Of a DNA stretch of 64,000 nt, positions 21,306 through 30,800 are shown piece by piece. How positions within the stretch are numbered: position 1 is the first letter of the stretch; the number at the start of each line of letters is the position of its first letter. Source of the DNA: Isoptericola jiangsuensis (GTDB lineage: Bacteria; Actinomycetota; Actinomycetes; Actinomycetales; Cellulomonadaceae); the NCBI RefSeq assembly GCF_002563715.1, contig NZ_PDJJ01000001.1, forward strand, positions 3,720,001 to 3,784,000. Reading direction: 5' to 3'. Position numbers and translations under genes: made by a program. The notes under the pieces are model-generated. The model searched no databases. It was not told the DNA's origin and worked only from the letters and a program-made list of their open reading frames with translations.

Positions 21306-22703
21306 TCACATCGGCCAGCTGTTCTCGATGCGGTCGACGACCTCCTGCGTGCTGGCGCCGGTCAGCCAGTCGACGACGCCGGTCCAGAACGTGCCCGCAC
21401 CGACCTCGCCGGGCATGAGGTCCGAGCCGTCGAACGCGATGACGGCGTTCTCGTCGGCCAGGGTCTCCCAGGCGAGCTGGTCGAACTCCGTCTGGAGGTT
21501 CTCCGGGTCGAGGCCCGTGTTGGCGCTGACCCAGCCGCCCTCGGGCGTGGACAGGGCCTTCTGGTTGGCCCAGTCCGCGCTGGACAGGTACGTCTGGAAC
21601 GCCTGCACCTCGGGGCGGTCCGCGAACGACGCCACGAACTCGCCGCCGCCGAGGACCGGCTTGATGTCGGTCTGGTCGGTCGGCAGGTAGAACGCGAAGA
21701 CGTCGCCGTCGGAGGCGACCGTCGTCCCGGACGGCCACTGCGTCTGGTAGAAGTTCGCCGCGCGGTGCAGCCAGCAGTTGCCGTCGAGGATCGGGAACCC
21801 GGCGTCGGTCCACGGGGAGGTGGCGATCGAGTCGACACCGCCGAGACCGGCGTTCACGTACTCCGGGTTCTTGAGGATCTCGCCGGTGGTGTCCCACGCC
21901 TCGACGATCTGCGGGTCGTTGAACGGGATCTCGTGGGTGTACCACTGGGTGTAGACGTCCGGCCCGGCGGTGCGCAGGACGACGTCCTCGATCCAGTCGG
22001 TGCCCGGCCAGCCGGTCGCGTCACCGGACTCCACACCGGCGCACCAGGGCAGGGTCTCCTGCTCGTCGGCGATGGTCTGGGTGAGCTCCATCATCTCGGT
22101 CCACGTCTCGGGGACCTCGTACCCGGCGTCGGCGAACATCGACGGCGAGTACCAGACGAACGACTTCGCGTTGGCACCGAGCGGGGCGGCGTAGAACGTG
22201 CCGTCGACCGTGCCGTAGCCCTTCCACGTCTCCGAGAAGAACTCGTCCACGTTGGCGACGGTGGCGTCCGGCGCCGGCTGGATGGCGTCCGGGTAGTCGT
22301 TGACGATCGTGTTGAGCAGGCCGGGCTGCGGCAGGAACGCGATGTCGGGCGCGTTGCCCGCCTGGATGCGGACCAGGAGCTGCGCCTCGAACTCGCGCGA
22401 GCCCTCGTAGGCGATCGTCACGCCGGTGCACTCCTCGAACGCGTCGTAGGAGGCCTCCTGCGTCGCCTGCTCCGGCTCGACGATCGACGTGTAGATGTTG
22501 ACCGTGGTGCCGTCGAGGTCACCGAACTCGTCGTAGGCGGAGCAGTCGATCGACGTCGACGACATCGCGTCGCCGCTGCTCTCGCTCTCGCTGGGTGCGT
22601 CGCCGTCCGGGTCGCTGCAGGCCGCCAGCAGCAGAGCGAGGCTCGCTCCGCCGGCGAGCACCGCCAGCCCGCGTCGGCGTGCTGTCGTCGTGGTTCTGGT
22701 CAT
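21306..22703 (-). CDS. Sugar ABC transporter substrate-binding lipoprotein
   Basis: A 465-residue family 1 binding protein. Signal peptide residues 1-29 with basic start (TTTTARRR), hydrophobic core and lipobox LAAC, so it should be lipid-anchored outside the membrane. The mature protein begins with a Ser/Glu/Asp linker. The fold includes VRIQAGNAPDIAFLPQPG and a Trp-rich site region (WCAGVESGDATGWPGTDW), close to AglE-type alpha-glucoside binding proteins. The actual sugar is not decided by sequence. ATG start with GGAGGGG about six bases upstream. First gene of the operon; a LacI-type palindrome lies about 130 bases upstream. Confidence 0.92.
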   Translation of the reverse strand: MTRTTTTARRRGLAVLAGGASLALLLAACSDPDGDAPSESESSGDAMSSTSIDCSAYDEFGDLDGTTVNIYTSIVEPEQATQEASYDAFEECTGVTIAYEGSREFEAQLLVRIQAGNAPDIAFLPQPGLLNTIVNDYPDAIQPAPDATVANVDEFFSETWKGYGTVDGTFYAAPLGANAKSFVWYSPSMFADAGYEVPETWTEMMELTQTIADEQETLPWCAGVESGDATGWPGTDWIEDVVLRTAGPDVYTQWYTHEIPFNDPQIVEAWDTTGEILKNPEYVNAGLGGVDSIATSPWTDAGFPILDGNCWLHRAANFYQTQWPSGTTVASDGDVFAFYLPTDQTDIKPVLGGGEFVASFADRPEVQAFQTYLSSADWANQKALSTPEGGWVSANTGLDPENLQTEFDQLAWETLADENAVIAFDGSDLMPGEVGAGTFWTGVVDWLTGASTQEVVDRIENSWPM

Positions 22704-22827
22704 GCCAACCCCTCCACTGCGTCGTGCGGTCGTCGTGCGGGTCGCCGACGGCGGGTCGTCGTCGACGCGGTCGATGCTCGGGTCCACTTTGTCCCGGACA
22801 GGTCGCCCTCGCACCCTTTGTAAAGCA

Positions 22828-22845
22828 GACCGCAACGTTGCAGGT
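22828..22845. promoter_or_regulatory. LacI-type operator upstream of the sugar operon
   Basis: The perfect palindrome GCAACGTTGC (22832-22841) with flanking GACC and AGGTC arms. A CG-centred palindrome of this form is typical of LacI-family sugar regulators. On the minus strand it lies among possible promoter elements (TTGCGC upstream, TTTACAAA downstream). No LacI regulator gene is in the window. Confidence 0.6.
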
Positions 22846-22974
22846 CGCGCAACTGGTCACGGCCCCCGACGACGTCACGATGTGATGACGATCTGCCCGG
22901 GAGCGACGGGCTCGCCGCCCCCTGATCCGTGACACCCTGTACCCAGCACCGTCACCGCACCCGGAAGGACCACC

Positions 22975-23757
22975 ATGATCGAGCTGAGGAGCCCGCGCGA
23001 GATCGAGGAGATGCGCCCGGCCGGCCAGTTCGTCGCCGAGACGCTCACCGCCGTGCGCGAAGCCGCCAAGCCCGGCGTCAACCTGCTCGAGCTCGACGAG
23101 CTGGCCCACCGCATGATTAAGCAGCGTGGCGCCGAGTCCTGCTACATCGACTACCACCCGTCGTTCGGCGCCAGCCCCTTCGGCAAGGTCATCTGCACCT
23201 CCGTCAACGACGCCGTGCTGCACGGCCTCCCCCACGACTACACCCTCGTCGACGGCGACCTCCTCAGCATCGACTTCGCCGTCGCCGTCGACGGCTGGGT
23301 CTCCGACTCCGCGCTGTCGTTCGTCGTCGGGCAGCCCACCACCCCCGAGCGCGGCGAGGCCGACGCGCAGCTCATCCGCACCACCGAGCTCGCCCTCGAC
23401 GCCGGCATCGCCGCCGCGCAGCCCGGCGGCAAGATCGGCGACATCTCCGCCGCCATCGCCGCCGTCGCCCGCGACGCCGGCTACCGCATCAACACCGACT
23501 TCGGCGGCCACGGCGTCGGGCGCACCATGCACGGCGACCCCCACGTCCCCAACGACGGCCGCGCCGGCCGCGGCTACCCCCTGCGCCCCGGCCTCGTCAT
23601 CGCCATCGAGCCGTGGTTCCTCGAGACCACCGACGAGATCTACACCGACGACGACGGCTGGACCCTCCGCTCCGCCGACGGCTCCCGCGGCGCCCACTCC
23701 GAGCACACCGTCGCCATCACCGCCGACGGCCCGCTGGTCCTCACCGCCCGCGACTGA
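22975..23757 (+). CDS. map: Methionine aminopeptidase, type I
   Basis: A 260-residue MetAP that removes N-terminal methionine from nascent proteins in the cytosol. The five metal ligands can be located: Asp in DFAVAVDGWVSD (two), His in GGHGVGRTMH, Glu in AIEPW, Glu in SEHTVAI. No N-terminal zinc-finger extension, so it is the short form. ATG with GGAAGGA upstream. It is not in the secY-adk-map ribosomal cluster, so the genome may hold a second copy. A terminator and repeat array B follow. Confidence 0.96.
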   Translation: MIELRSPREIEEMRPAGQFVAETLTAVREAAKPGVNLLELDELAHRMIKQRGAESCYIDYHPSFGASPFGKVICTSVNDAVLHGLPHDYTLVDGDLLSIDFAVAVDGWVSDSALSFVVGQPTTPERGEADAQLIRTTELALDAGIAAAQPGGKIGDISAAIAAVARDAGYRINTDFGGHGVGRTMHGDPHVPNDGRAGRGYPLRPGLVIAIEPWFLETTDEIYTDDDGWTLRSADGSRGAHSEHTVAITADGPLVLTARD

Positions 23758-23766
23758 CCCCGACCC

Positions 23767-23808
23767 GACGCCGGCCCGCCCGAGACACACCTCGCACGGG
23801 CCGGCGTC
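23767..23808 (+). terminator. Terminator after map
   Basis: A perfect 12-bp stem (GACGCCGGCCCG and its complement) with an 18-base loop, ten bases after the map stop codon. Confidence 0.7.
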
Positions 23809-23830
23809 GTCGTCCCCGCACACCCGGCGC

Positions 23831-24020
23831 GACTCAGCGCAGGTTCCCGCGAGTCAGCGCAGAGCCCCGCGAGTCAGCGCGCATCCCCCCGACTCAGCGT
23901 TGTCTTCCGCGAGTCAGCGCAGAGCCCCGCGAGTCAGCGCAGATCCCCCCGACTCAGCGCTCGTTGGCGCGAGTCAGCGCAGATCTCGCTGAGTCAGCGC
24001 GACATTCCGCCAGTCAGCGC
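23831..24020 (+). repeat. 20-bp-period intergenic array B1 (GASTCAGCGC)
   Basis: Ten units at an exact 20-base step (23831 to 24011): GACTCAGCGC, GAGTCAGCGC, variants GACTCAGCGT and CAGTCAGCGC. The decamers between are looser (AGGTTCCCGC, AGAGCCCCGC, AGATCCCCCC and others). It faces rightward and lies just after map. Confidence 0.95.
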
Positions 24021-24230
24021 AGGACGACGCCCGCCGGCTCCACATGTCCTCGACGCACACGTCCGAGACCGCGGCCACCGAGCGGGCCCCGCGGAAGAAC
24101 ACCGGCACGGCCGCAGCTCGAAGGACGGTCAAGGTGGCCGCGCGGCGTCGTCCATCCCGAAGTGGAGGGCGCCCCGCGCCCGTGAACGCGACGACGCGCG
24201 GCCACCTCCACCGTCCGGAACCGGACGTGC
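24021..24230. other. Spacer between oppositely oriented arrays, with a hairpin
   Basis: A 210-base segment bounded on the left by forward units and on the right by inverted units of the same repeat. It contains an imperfect 16-bp hairpin, GGTGGCCGCGCG...TCGT (24133-24151) pairing with ACGACGCGCGGCCACC (24191-24206). Open frames on both strands match no family and run into the repeats, so no gene is called. Confidence 0.65.
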
Positions 24231-24300
24231 GCACTGACTCGGCGACATCTGCGCTGACTCGCGCCGATGAGCGCTGAGTCGCGGGAACCTGCGCTGAGTC
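24231..24300 (-). repeat. 20-bp-period intergenic array B2, inverted
   Basis: Four units at a 20-base step in the opposite orientation: GCACTGACTC (24231), GCGCTGACTC (24251), GCGCTGAGTC (24271 and 24291). It ends four bases before the stop codon of the HAD phosphatase gene. Confidence 0.92.
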
Positions 24301-24303
24301 GTG

Positions 24304-25107
24304 TCAGAGGAGCGGGCGCAGGGCGTCGACGGCGCCGTGCTCGTCGATCGAGCCGGTCACCTCGTCCGCCGCCGCCTTCACCGCGTCGTCCGCGTGGCCC
24401 ATCGCGACGCCGCGGGCCGCCCAGCGCAGCATGTCGAGGTCGTTGTGCCCGTCGCCGAGCGCCATCGTGCGGACCGGGGGCACGCCGACGGCGGCGCGCA
24501 CCTTCTCCAGGGCGGTCGCCTTGGTGACGCCGTGCGGCGCGATGTCCATCCAGGCGGTCCAGCCGACGGCGTAGGTGACGTCGTCGTAGCCGAGGCGGGA
24601 CACGAGGGCGTGGAAGGCGTCGCTGGTCGACTCGGGGCTGCGCACGATGACGCGCGTGACCTCCTGGGACCACAGCTCCTCGAAGTCGACGACGGCGAAC
24701 GTGCCGTCGAGCTCACCCTCGGGGAAGAGCTCGTTCATGCGGAAGCCGACGCCGAGGTCCTCGACGGCGTAGCGGGCGTCGGGGAGCTCCTCGCGCAGGA
24801 GGCGCAGGGCGGGCTCGGGGTCGAACGTGACCATCTCGGCGACGCGCCATCCGCGCGGTTCGGTGGGGTCGAGCTCGACGGTGACGGCGCCGTTGGAGCA
24901 GACCATCCAGCCGGTCTCGATGCCGAGGGCCTCGGCGACGGGCAGCATCGCGACGAGCGACCGCCCGGAGGCGAGGACGACCTCGTGCCCGGCGGCCCGG
25001 ACCGCGACGACGGCGTCGCGCACCTCGTCGGCGAGCGCGCCGTCGTAGGTGAGGAGCGTGCCGTCGATGTCGAGCGCGACGAGCGCCCTGCCCGCGGGTG
25101 CCGGCAC
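24304..25107 (-). CDS. Cof-type HAD-IIB phosphatase
   Basis: A 267-residue HAD hydrolase. Motif I LDIDGTLL with nucleophile and acid Asp near residues 13 and 15; motif II LASGR; motif III Lys in GVTKATALEKV; motif IV GDGHNDLDML. The large C2B cap between motifs II and III identifies the Cof/YbjI/SupH group, which dephosphorylates sugar phosphates, FMN or PLP. The exact substrate is unknown. It starts at GTG one base after the serS stop codon, so it is cotranscribed and probably translationally coupled with serS, a pairing seen in other actinobacteria. Confidence 0.93.
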   Translation of the reverse strand: MPAPAGRALVALDIDGTLLTYDGALADEVRDAVVAVRAAGHEVVLASGRSLVAMLPVAEALGIETGWMVCSNGAVTVELDPTEPRGWRVAEMVTFDPEPALRLLREELPDARYAVEDLGVGFRMNELFPEGELDGTFAVVDFEELWSQEVTRVIVRSPESTSDAFHALVSRLGYDDVTYAVGWTAWMDIAPHGVTKATALEKVRAAVGVPPVRTMALGDGHNDLDMLRWAARGVAMGHADDAVKAAADEVTGSIDEHGAVDALRPLL

Positions 25108-25108
25108 G

Positions 25109-26377
25109 TCAGCGCACCGGCTCGAGGACCTCGAGGCCGCCGAGGTAGGGCCGCAGCCCTTCGGGGACGCGGACGGACCCGTCGGGCTGCTGGTGGTTCT
25201 CGAGGATGGCGACGATCCAGCGGGTCGTGCCGAGGGTGCCGTTGAGGGTCGCGACGGTGCGGGTGCCGTCCTCGGTGCGTTCGCGCACGTTCATGCGGCG
25301 GGCCTGGAACGTCGTGCAGTTCGACGTCGACGTGAGCTCGAGGTAGCGCTCCTGGGTGGGCAGCCACGCCTCGCAGTCGAACTTGCGGGCGGCGGACGTG
25401 CCGAGGTCGCCCGCGGCGGTGTCGATGACGCGGTACGGCAGCTCGACCTTCGCCATCATCGCCTCCTCCCAGGCGAGGAGACGCTCGTGCTCCGCGGCGG
25501 CGTCCTCGACGGCGCAGTAGGAGAACATCTCGACCTTCTGGAACTGGTGCACGCGGATGATGCCGCGCACGTCCTTGCCGTGCGAGCCCGCCTCGCGGCG
25601 GTAGCAGGCGCTCCAGCCGGCGTACCGCTTGGGGCCGGCGGACAGGTCGAGGATCTCGTCGCCGTGGTAGCCGGCGAGCGCGACCTCGGAGGTGCCGACG
25701 AGGTACAGGTCGTCACGCTCGAGCCGGTAGATCTCGTCGGCGTGGGCGCCGAGGAACCCGGTGCCGCGCATCGTGTCCGGGGTGACGAGCGTGGGCGTGA
25801 TCATCGGGGTGAACCCGGCCTGGACGGCCTGGTCCATGGCCGCGTTGAGGATCGCGAGCTCGAGGCGCGCGCCGACACCGGTGAGGAAGTAGAAGCGCGA
25901 GCCCGACACCTTCGCGCCGCGGGTCGTGTCGATCGCGCCCAGGCCCTCGCCGATCGCGAGGTGGTCGCGCGGCTCGAAACCCTCGGCCGCGAAGTCGCGC
26001 GGCGTGCCGACGTGCTTGAGCGTCACGAAGTCCGCCTCGCCGCCGGCGGGGGCGCCCTCGACGACGTTCGGGATGCGGTACAGCAGCTCGTCGAGCTCCG
26101 CCTCGGCGTCGTTGGCGGCCGCCTGGTGCGCCTTGACCTCGTCGGCGAGCGCCTTGGTGCGGGTCAGCAGCGCCGTCTTCTCGTCGCCGGACGCCTGCGC
26201 GACCTGCTTGCCCATCGACTTCTGCTCCGCGCGCAGCGACTCGAACTGCGACAGGGAGGACCGCCGTCGGGCGTCCGCGGACAGCGCCGCGTCCACCAGG
26301 GTCGGGTCCTCGCCGCGGGCCTGCTGGCTCGCGCGGACGACGTCGGGGTTGTCGCGCAGGAGTCGGATGTCGATCAC
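25109..26377 (-). CDS. serS: Seryl-tRNA synthetase
   Basis: A 422-residue class II synthetase that charges tRNA-Ser. N-terminal coiled-coil arm about residues 28-105 ([17 protein letters not shown] at the start, then heptad-like helices) binds the long variable arm of tRNA-Ser. Motif 2 [20 protein letters not shown] and motif 3 with GLRPYLGG are intact. The GTG start at 26377 fits the family N-terminus; longer frames run through the repeat array. No ribosome binding site is seen; on the minus strand TAGGCT (26385-26390) lies seven bases before the GTG, indicating a leaderless mRNA. Two tRNA-Ser genes are also in the window, but not adjacent. Confidence 0.97.
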   Translation of the reverse strand: MIDIRLLRDNPDVVRASQQARGEDPTLVDAALSADARRRSSLSQFESLRAEQKSMGKQVAQASGDEKTALLTRTKALADEVKAHQAAANDAEAELDELLYRIPNVVEGAPAGGEADFVTLKHVGTPRDFAAEGFEPRDHLAIGEGLGAIDTTRGAKVSGSRFYFLTGVGARLELAILNAAMDQAVQAGFTPMITPTLVTPDTMRGTGFLGAHADEIYRLERDDLYLVGTSEVALAGYHGDEILDLSAGPKRYAGWSACYRREAGSHGKDVRGIIRVHQFQKVEMFSYCAVEDAAAEHERLLAWEEAMMAKVELPYRVIDTAAGDLGTSAARKFDCEAWLPTQERYLELTSTSNCTTFQARRMNVRERTEDGTRTVATLNGTLGTTRWIVAILENHQQPDGSVRVPEGLRPYLGGLEVLEPVR

Positions 26378-26403
26378 GCCCGCAAGCCTAACGGCCGGGC
26401 GTC

Positions 26404-26613
26404 GCGCTGACCCCCGCCGTCCGGTGCCGGCTCGCTGGGATCTACGCTGACTCGCGGGCACCTGCGCTGACTCGCGGGGATCCGCGCTGAGTCGCCGGAA
26501 CCTGCGCTGACTCGCGGGGATCCGCGCTGAGTCGCCGGAACCTGCGCTGACTCGCGGGGATCCGCACTGACTGACGGCGTCCTGCGCTGACTCACGGCGG
26601 GGTGCTCCGACCC
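26404..26613 (-). repeat. 20-bp-period intergenic array C (inverted GASTCAGCGC)
   Basis: About ten or eleven units at a 20-base step. Clear decamers at 26444 (ACGCTGACTC), 26464, 26484, 26504, 26524, 26544, 26564 (GCACTGACTG) and 26584; weaker ones at 26404 (GCGCTGACCC), 26424 and 26604. GACTC and GAGTC forms alternate in the middle units, and spacer decamers GCGGGGATCC and GCCGGAACCT alternate with them, giving a 40-base super-period. It fills the space between the divergent serS and diacylglycerol-kinase promoters. Confidence 0.93.
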
Positions 26614-26687
26614 GCGGGAGGGCGAAGGTGGGCCGTCTCACGTGGTGGCCGGTCGCGGGTTCGGGCGAACAGTCCTAGATTTCCGTC

Positions 26688-27779
26688 ATGCCGTGGGAGC
26701 TCATCGTCGGGATCGTCGCGCTCGTCATCGGCCTCACCGCGCTCGTGGTCGCGCTGGTGGTGCTGCGTCGCAGCCGCGCGCAGCACGCCGCGCCTGCGGC
26801 CGACTCGTCGACGCGTGCCGTCGCCGGACCGCAGGTCGCCGTCATCGTCAACCCCTCCAAGGAGCACACCCGCCAGGTCGCGGAGACCGTGCGGCGCCTG
26901 GCCGCGGAGGCCGCGCTGCCCGAGCCCCGCTTCTACGACACCACGGTCGAGGACCCCGGCACCGGGCAGGCCCGGCAGGCCCTCGACGACGGCGCGGACG
27001 TCGTGGTCGCCGCCGGCGGGGACGGCACGGTCCGGGCGGTGGCCGACGGGCTGGTCGGCTCCGGCCGACCGATGGGCATCATCCCGGCGGGGACGGGCAA
27101 CCTCCTCGCCCGCAACCTCGACCTGCCGCTCGCCGACGTCGAGGAGGCGTTCGCCGTGGTCCTCGGTGGCGTCGACCGCACCATCGACGTCGGCCGCCTC
27201 AAGATCGTGCGCACCGCCGACGACGACGGCGACGGTGCGGAGGAGGGCAGCGCGCACCTGTTCCTCGTCATCGCCGGCCTCGGGTTCGACGCCGCCATGG
27301 TCGCCGACGCCGACGACGCCCTCAAGGCGCGCGTCGGCTGGGTCGCGTACTTCCTCGCCGGGGTGCGCCACCTGCACGGGCGGCGCCTGCGCGCCACCAT
27401 CGGGGTCGACGACCGGCCCGTCGTCGAGGCACGCCTGCGCACCGTCATGGTGGGCAACTGCGGGCGTCTGCCCGGCGGGATCACGCTCCTGCCCGACGCC
27501 GTCATCGACGACGGCGAGCTCGACGTCGCCGCCATCGACACGCGCGGCGGGCTGGCCGGGTGGGCGCAGCTCCTCGGCGAGGTCGTCGCCCAGGGCATGG
27601 GGATGCAGAACGACCTCAAGGTGAAGATCGGCCGCATCGACCACGTGCGCGCCAAGCGCGCGACGATCGTCGTCGAGGGCGGCGAGCAGGCGCAGGTCGA
27701 CGGCGAGGTCCTCGGCAAGGCGCTCGAGCTGGAGACGTGGGTGGAGCCGGGCGCCCTGGTGGTGCGCACCCCGGCCTGA
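26688..27779 (+). CDS. Diacylglycerol kinase-like lipid kinase, membrane-tethered
   Basis: A 363-residue protein: one membrane helix (residues 5-27), then a DAGK catalytic domain with VAVIVNPSK, the nucleotide motif GGDGTVRAV near 108 and GTGNLLARNL near 134, and the C-terminal beta domain with GGITLLPDAVIDDGELDV. The family phosphorylates diacylglycerol, sphingosine or related lipids at the membrane. An N-terminal helix in front of the kinase is a less common arrangement. ATG at 26688 with no ribosome binding site; TAGATT (26676-26681) lies six bases upstream, so the mRNA is likely leaderless. It is divergent from serS across repeat array C. Confidence 0.92.
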   Translation: MPWELIVGIVALVIGLTALVVALVVLRRSRAQHAAPAADSSTRAVAGPQVAVIVNPSKEHTRQVAETVRRLAAEAALPEPRFYDTTVEDPGTGQARQALDDGADVVVAAGGDGTVRAVADGLVGSGRPMGIIPAGTGNLLARNLDLPLADVEEAFAVVLGGVDRTIDVGRLKIVRTADDDGDGAEEGSAHLFLVIAGLGFDAAMVADADDALKARVGWVAYFLAGVRHLHGRRLRATIGVDDRPVVEARLRTVMVGNCGRLPGGITLLPDAVIDDGELDVAAIDTRGGLAGWAQLLGEVVAQGMGMQNDLKVKIGRIDHVRAKRATIVVEGGEQAQVDGEVLGKALELETWVEPGALVVRTPA

Positions 27780-27861
27780 GGACGTCCGATCTGCGCGGAG
27801 TCGGCACACGGTGTCCCGTATCCGCCCACGTCGGCGGGACGTCGCCGCATAGGCTGACCCG

Positions 27862-30800
27862 GTGCGTCCGTCCGTCCGTCCTGCTGCCCTCGTGCTCGGC
27901 CTGCTGTGCACCGTCCTGCTCGCCCTCCTGCCGACGACCGCGCAGGCGGACGACGCGACCCCGGCCGACACGCCGCTCGTGCTGGCGGGCGTGGCCGGGC
28001 TGCGGTGGAGCGACGTCGACGCCGCGCGCACGCCCCACCTGTGGCGGCTCGTGGGCGGCGGGTCGGTCGCGTCGTCGTCGGTGCGCACCCTGACGCCGAC
28101 GTGCGCGCAGGACGCGTGGCTGTCGCTGTCGGCGGGCAGCCGGGTCGTCACGACCACCGAGGAGACGGAACCCGCCGAGGAGGGCGGCGCGGGCGGGGAC
28201 GACGAGCAGGACGTCACCACGTGCCCGCCGCTGCCCACGGTGGCCGCGCCGCACGCTGCGGACGCCCCGCAGCCCGCCCGGGTGCCCGGCTGGGACGCCC
28301 TCGTGGCGCCGGACGGCGAGGCGTCCGACCCGGTGACGGCCGCGCCGGGGGCGCTGGCGACCCTCGCGGACGCCGTCGGGGGCTGCACCACCGCGGTGGG
28401 ACCGGGCGGCGCGCTCGCGCTGGCCGACCCCGGCGGTGACGTCGCGCGGTACGTGGGCGACGAGGAGGACCTCACCGCCGACGACGTCGCCACGTGCGCC
28501 GTGACCGTCGTGGACCTCGGGGAGCTCCCCGACGCGGCGGTCGAGCGCAGCGCCGCCGTCGGGGAGGTGGACGCGGCCGTCGGGCGCCTGGCGGACCTGC
28601 TGCCCGCCGGTGGGCGCCTGGTCGTCGCGGGCCTCGCCGACACCCCCCTCGGCCCGGTCGACCTGCAGGTCGTCGTCGACTGGACCTCCCCCGGCGGCGG
28701 CGCGACGTGGCTGACGTCGACGTCGTCCCGCTGGCCCGGCGTCGTGGTCACGGGCGACCTGTCGGCGACGCTCGCCGACGCGCTGCTGGAGGGCTCCGAC
28801 CCGGAGGACCCCGCCGTCGCCGAGGCGGCGGCCGCGTTCACCGGCTCGCCGCTGGAGCACGGCGAGGACCGTCGGCTCAGCGTGGCGCGCACGGTCGAGA
28901 ACCGGCAGTACCTGTCCGTGCTGACCGAGACGCTCCCGCGCATGACGCCGGTGCTCGTGGGGGCCGCCGCGCTCGGCGTCGTCGCCGCGGTGGGCTGGCT
29001 GCTGGTGTCCCGGCGTCGCCGGGCGGCCGACACCGAGGACGCCCCTGGGGGCACCGTCGAGCCGGGTGCGCGGCCGGGGCACGGGACGCGTCTCGCCCTG
29101 GCCGTGCTGGCGCTCGCCGCGAGCGTGCCCGGCGCCGCCACCCTGGCCACGCTGTCCCGCTGGTGGGTGTGGGACACCCCCGTGACCGTGCTGTCCCTCG
29201 CGGTGCCCGCGGCCGCCCTCGCGCTCGCCCTGGCCGCCTGGTGGGCGCGCCGGCTGCTGCCGCGCTCCCCCTGGCGGCTGCCGACGACGCTCGCCGCCGC
29301 GACGTGGCTCGTGCTGACCGTGGACGGCCTCACCGGGACCACGCTCCAGCAGGGGTCCCTGCTCGGGCCGGCTCCGTCGCTGGGCGCCCGGTTCTACGGG
29401 TTCTCCAACTCGGTGTTCGCCGTCTACTCGGTGGTGGGGATCGTCCTGGCCGCGGGCGCCGTCGCGGTGCTGCGGAACGCCGGGGCGGGCCGGCGCGCGC
29501 AGGTGCTCACGGCCTCCGCCGTCGCGGTCGTCACCGTCGCGGTCGACGGCCTGCCGCCCTTCGGCGCCGATTTCGGCGGCATCCTCGCCCTCGTGCCGGC
29601 GTTCGCGGTGCTCGTCCTCGGCGTCGCCGGGACCCGGCTGACGTGGCGGCTCGTCGCGCTCGTCGCCGGGGCGACCGTCCTGCTGGTCGCCGTCGTCGCC
29701 GTCGCGGACTGGGCGAGCCCGCCGTCGACGCACCTCGGCGGGTTCGTGCAGGCCGTCCTCGACGGCAGCGCGCTGACCGTGGTCGGCGGCAAGGCCGCCG
29801 GCGCGTGGGCGACCGTCGCCAACCCCGTCGGCGCAGCCGCCGCGGTCGTCTGCGCGGCGGTCGGCTGGGCCGTGCTCGACCCGCGTCGCGCCCGCCTGCA
29901 CGGTCTCGCCGCCGCCTACGACCGGGACCCCCTGCTGCGGCGCACCGTCGTCGCCCTCGTGACGGTAGCGGTCGTGGGCACGCTGCTCAACGACTCCGGG
30001 ATCGTCGTGGCGGGGTACGTGGTGCTGTTCGCCACGGCCGTGCTGCTGGTCGGCCCCTTGGACGTCCGGCTCGGCGCCCTGCCCGGCGGGGAGCGCGGGA
30101 CCGCCTGGCACCTGGCCGGGGCGACGGCCGGGCTCGCGCTGCTGCTCCAGCTCGGTGGCGCGGCCCTGCCCGCGACGGGCCACGCCGGTGACGTCTCCGC
30201 GGGCGGCGAGCCCGTCGTCGAGGCCGACGCCCCCGTGGTCCTCGTCGGCACCGACGGGGTGCGCTGGCAGGACGTCTCCCCCACCGCGACGCCCACCCTG
30301 TGGCGGATGCTGCGCGACGGCGCGAGCGCGGGCGGAGTGACCACCGGGTCGACGGGCGCGTCCGGCGACTGCGTCGCCGCGGGCTGGCTCGGGCTGTCGG
30401 CGGGTCGCAGCCCGGTGACGGGCAGCACGCAGGACGACGTGTGGCGCTGCGCGGACTGGACGGTCGAGCCCGGCGACGACGGCGCGGCCGCGGTCGACGG
30501 CTGGGACGACCTGACGGCGCTGCAGTCGGCGTCGGAGTTCAACCCCCACCCGGGCGTGCTCGGCGACACGTTCGCCGCCGGCGACGTGTGCACCACCGCC
30601 GTCGGGCCGGGGGCCGCGCTGGCCCTCGCGACGACCGACGGCACCGTGGCGCGCTACCGCGACCTCGACGCGGCGCTGGCCGACCCGGACGACACGTTCT
30701 CGTGCCCGGTGACCGTGGTCGACGCGGGCGCCGCGCCGTACCACCCGACCGGTACCACGACGAGCACCACCCGGCCCGTGCCCGACGACGCGACGACGCC

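Noticed and set aside
23974-24277. Small frames between the two inverted repeat arrays
   Set aside because: They read into the 20-bp repeats, have no recognisable motif and no convincing start.
25109-26641. An N-terminally extended SerRS starting upstream of 26377
   Set aside because: The extra 88 codons are translated repeat array C; the family N-terminus begins at MIDIRLLRD and a TAGGCT box precedes that GTG.
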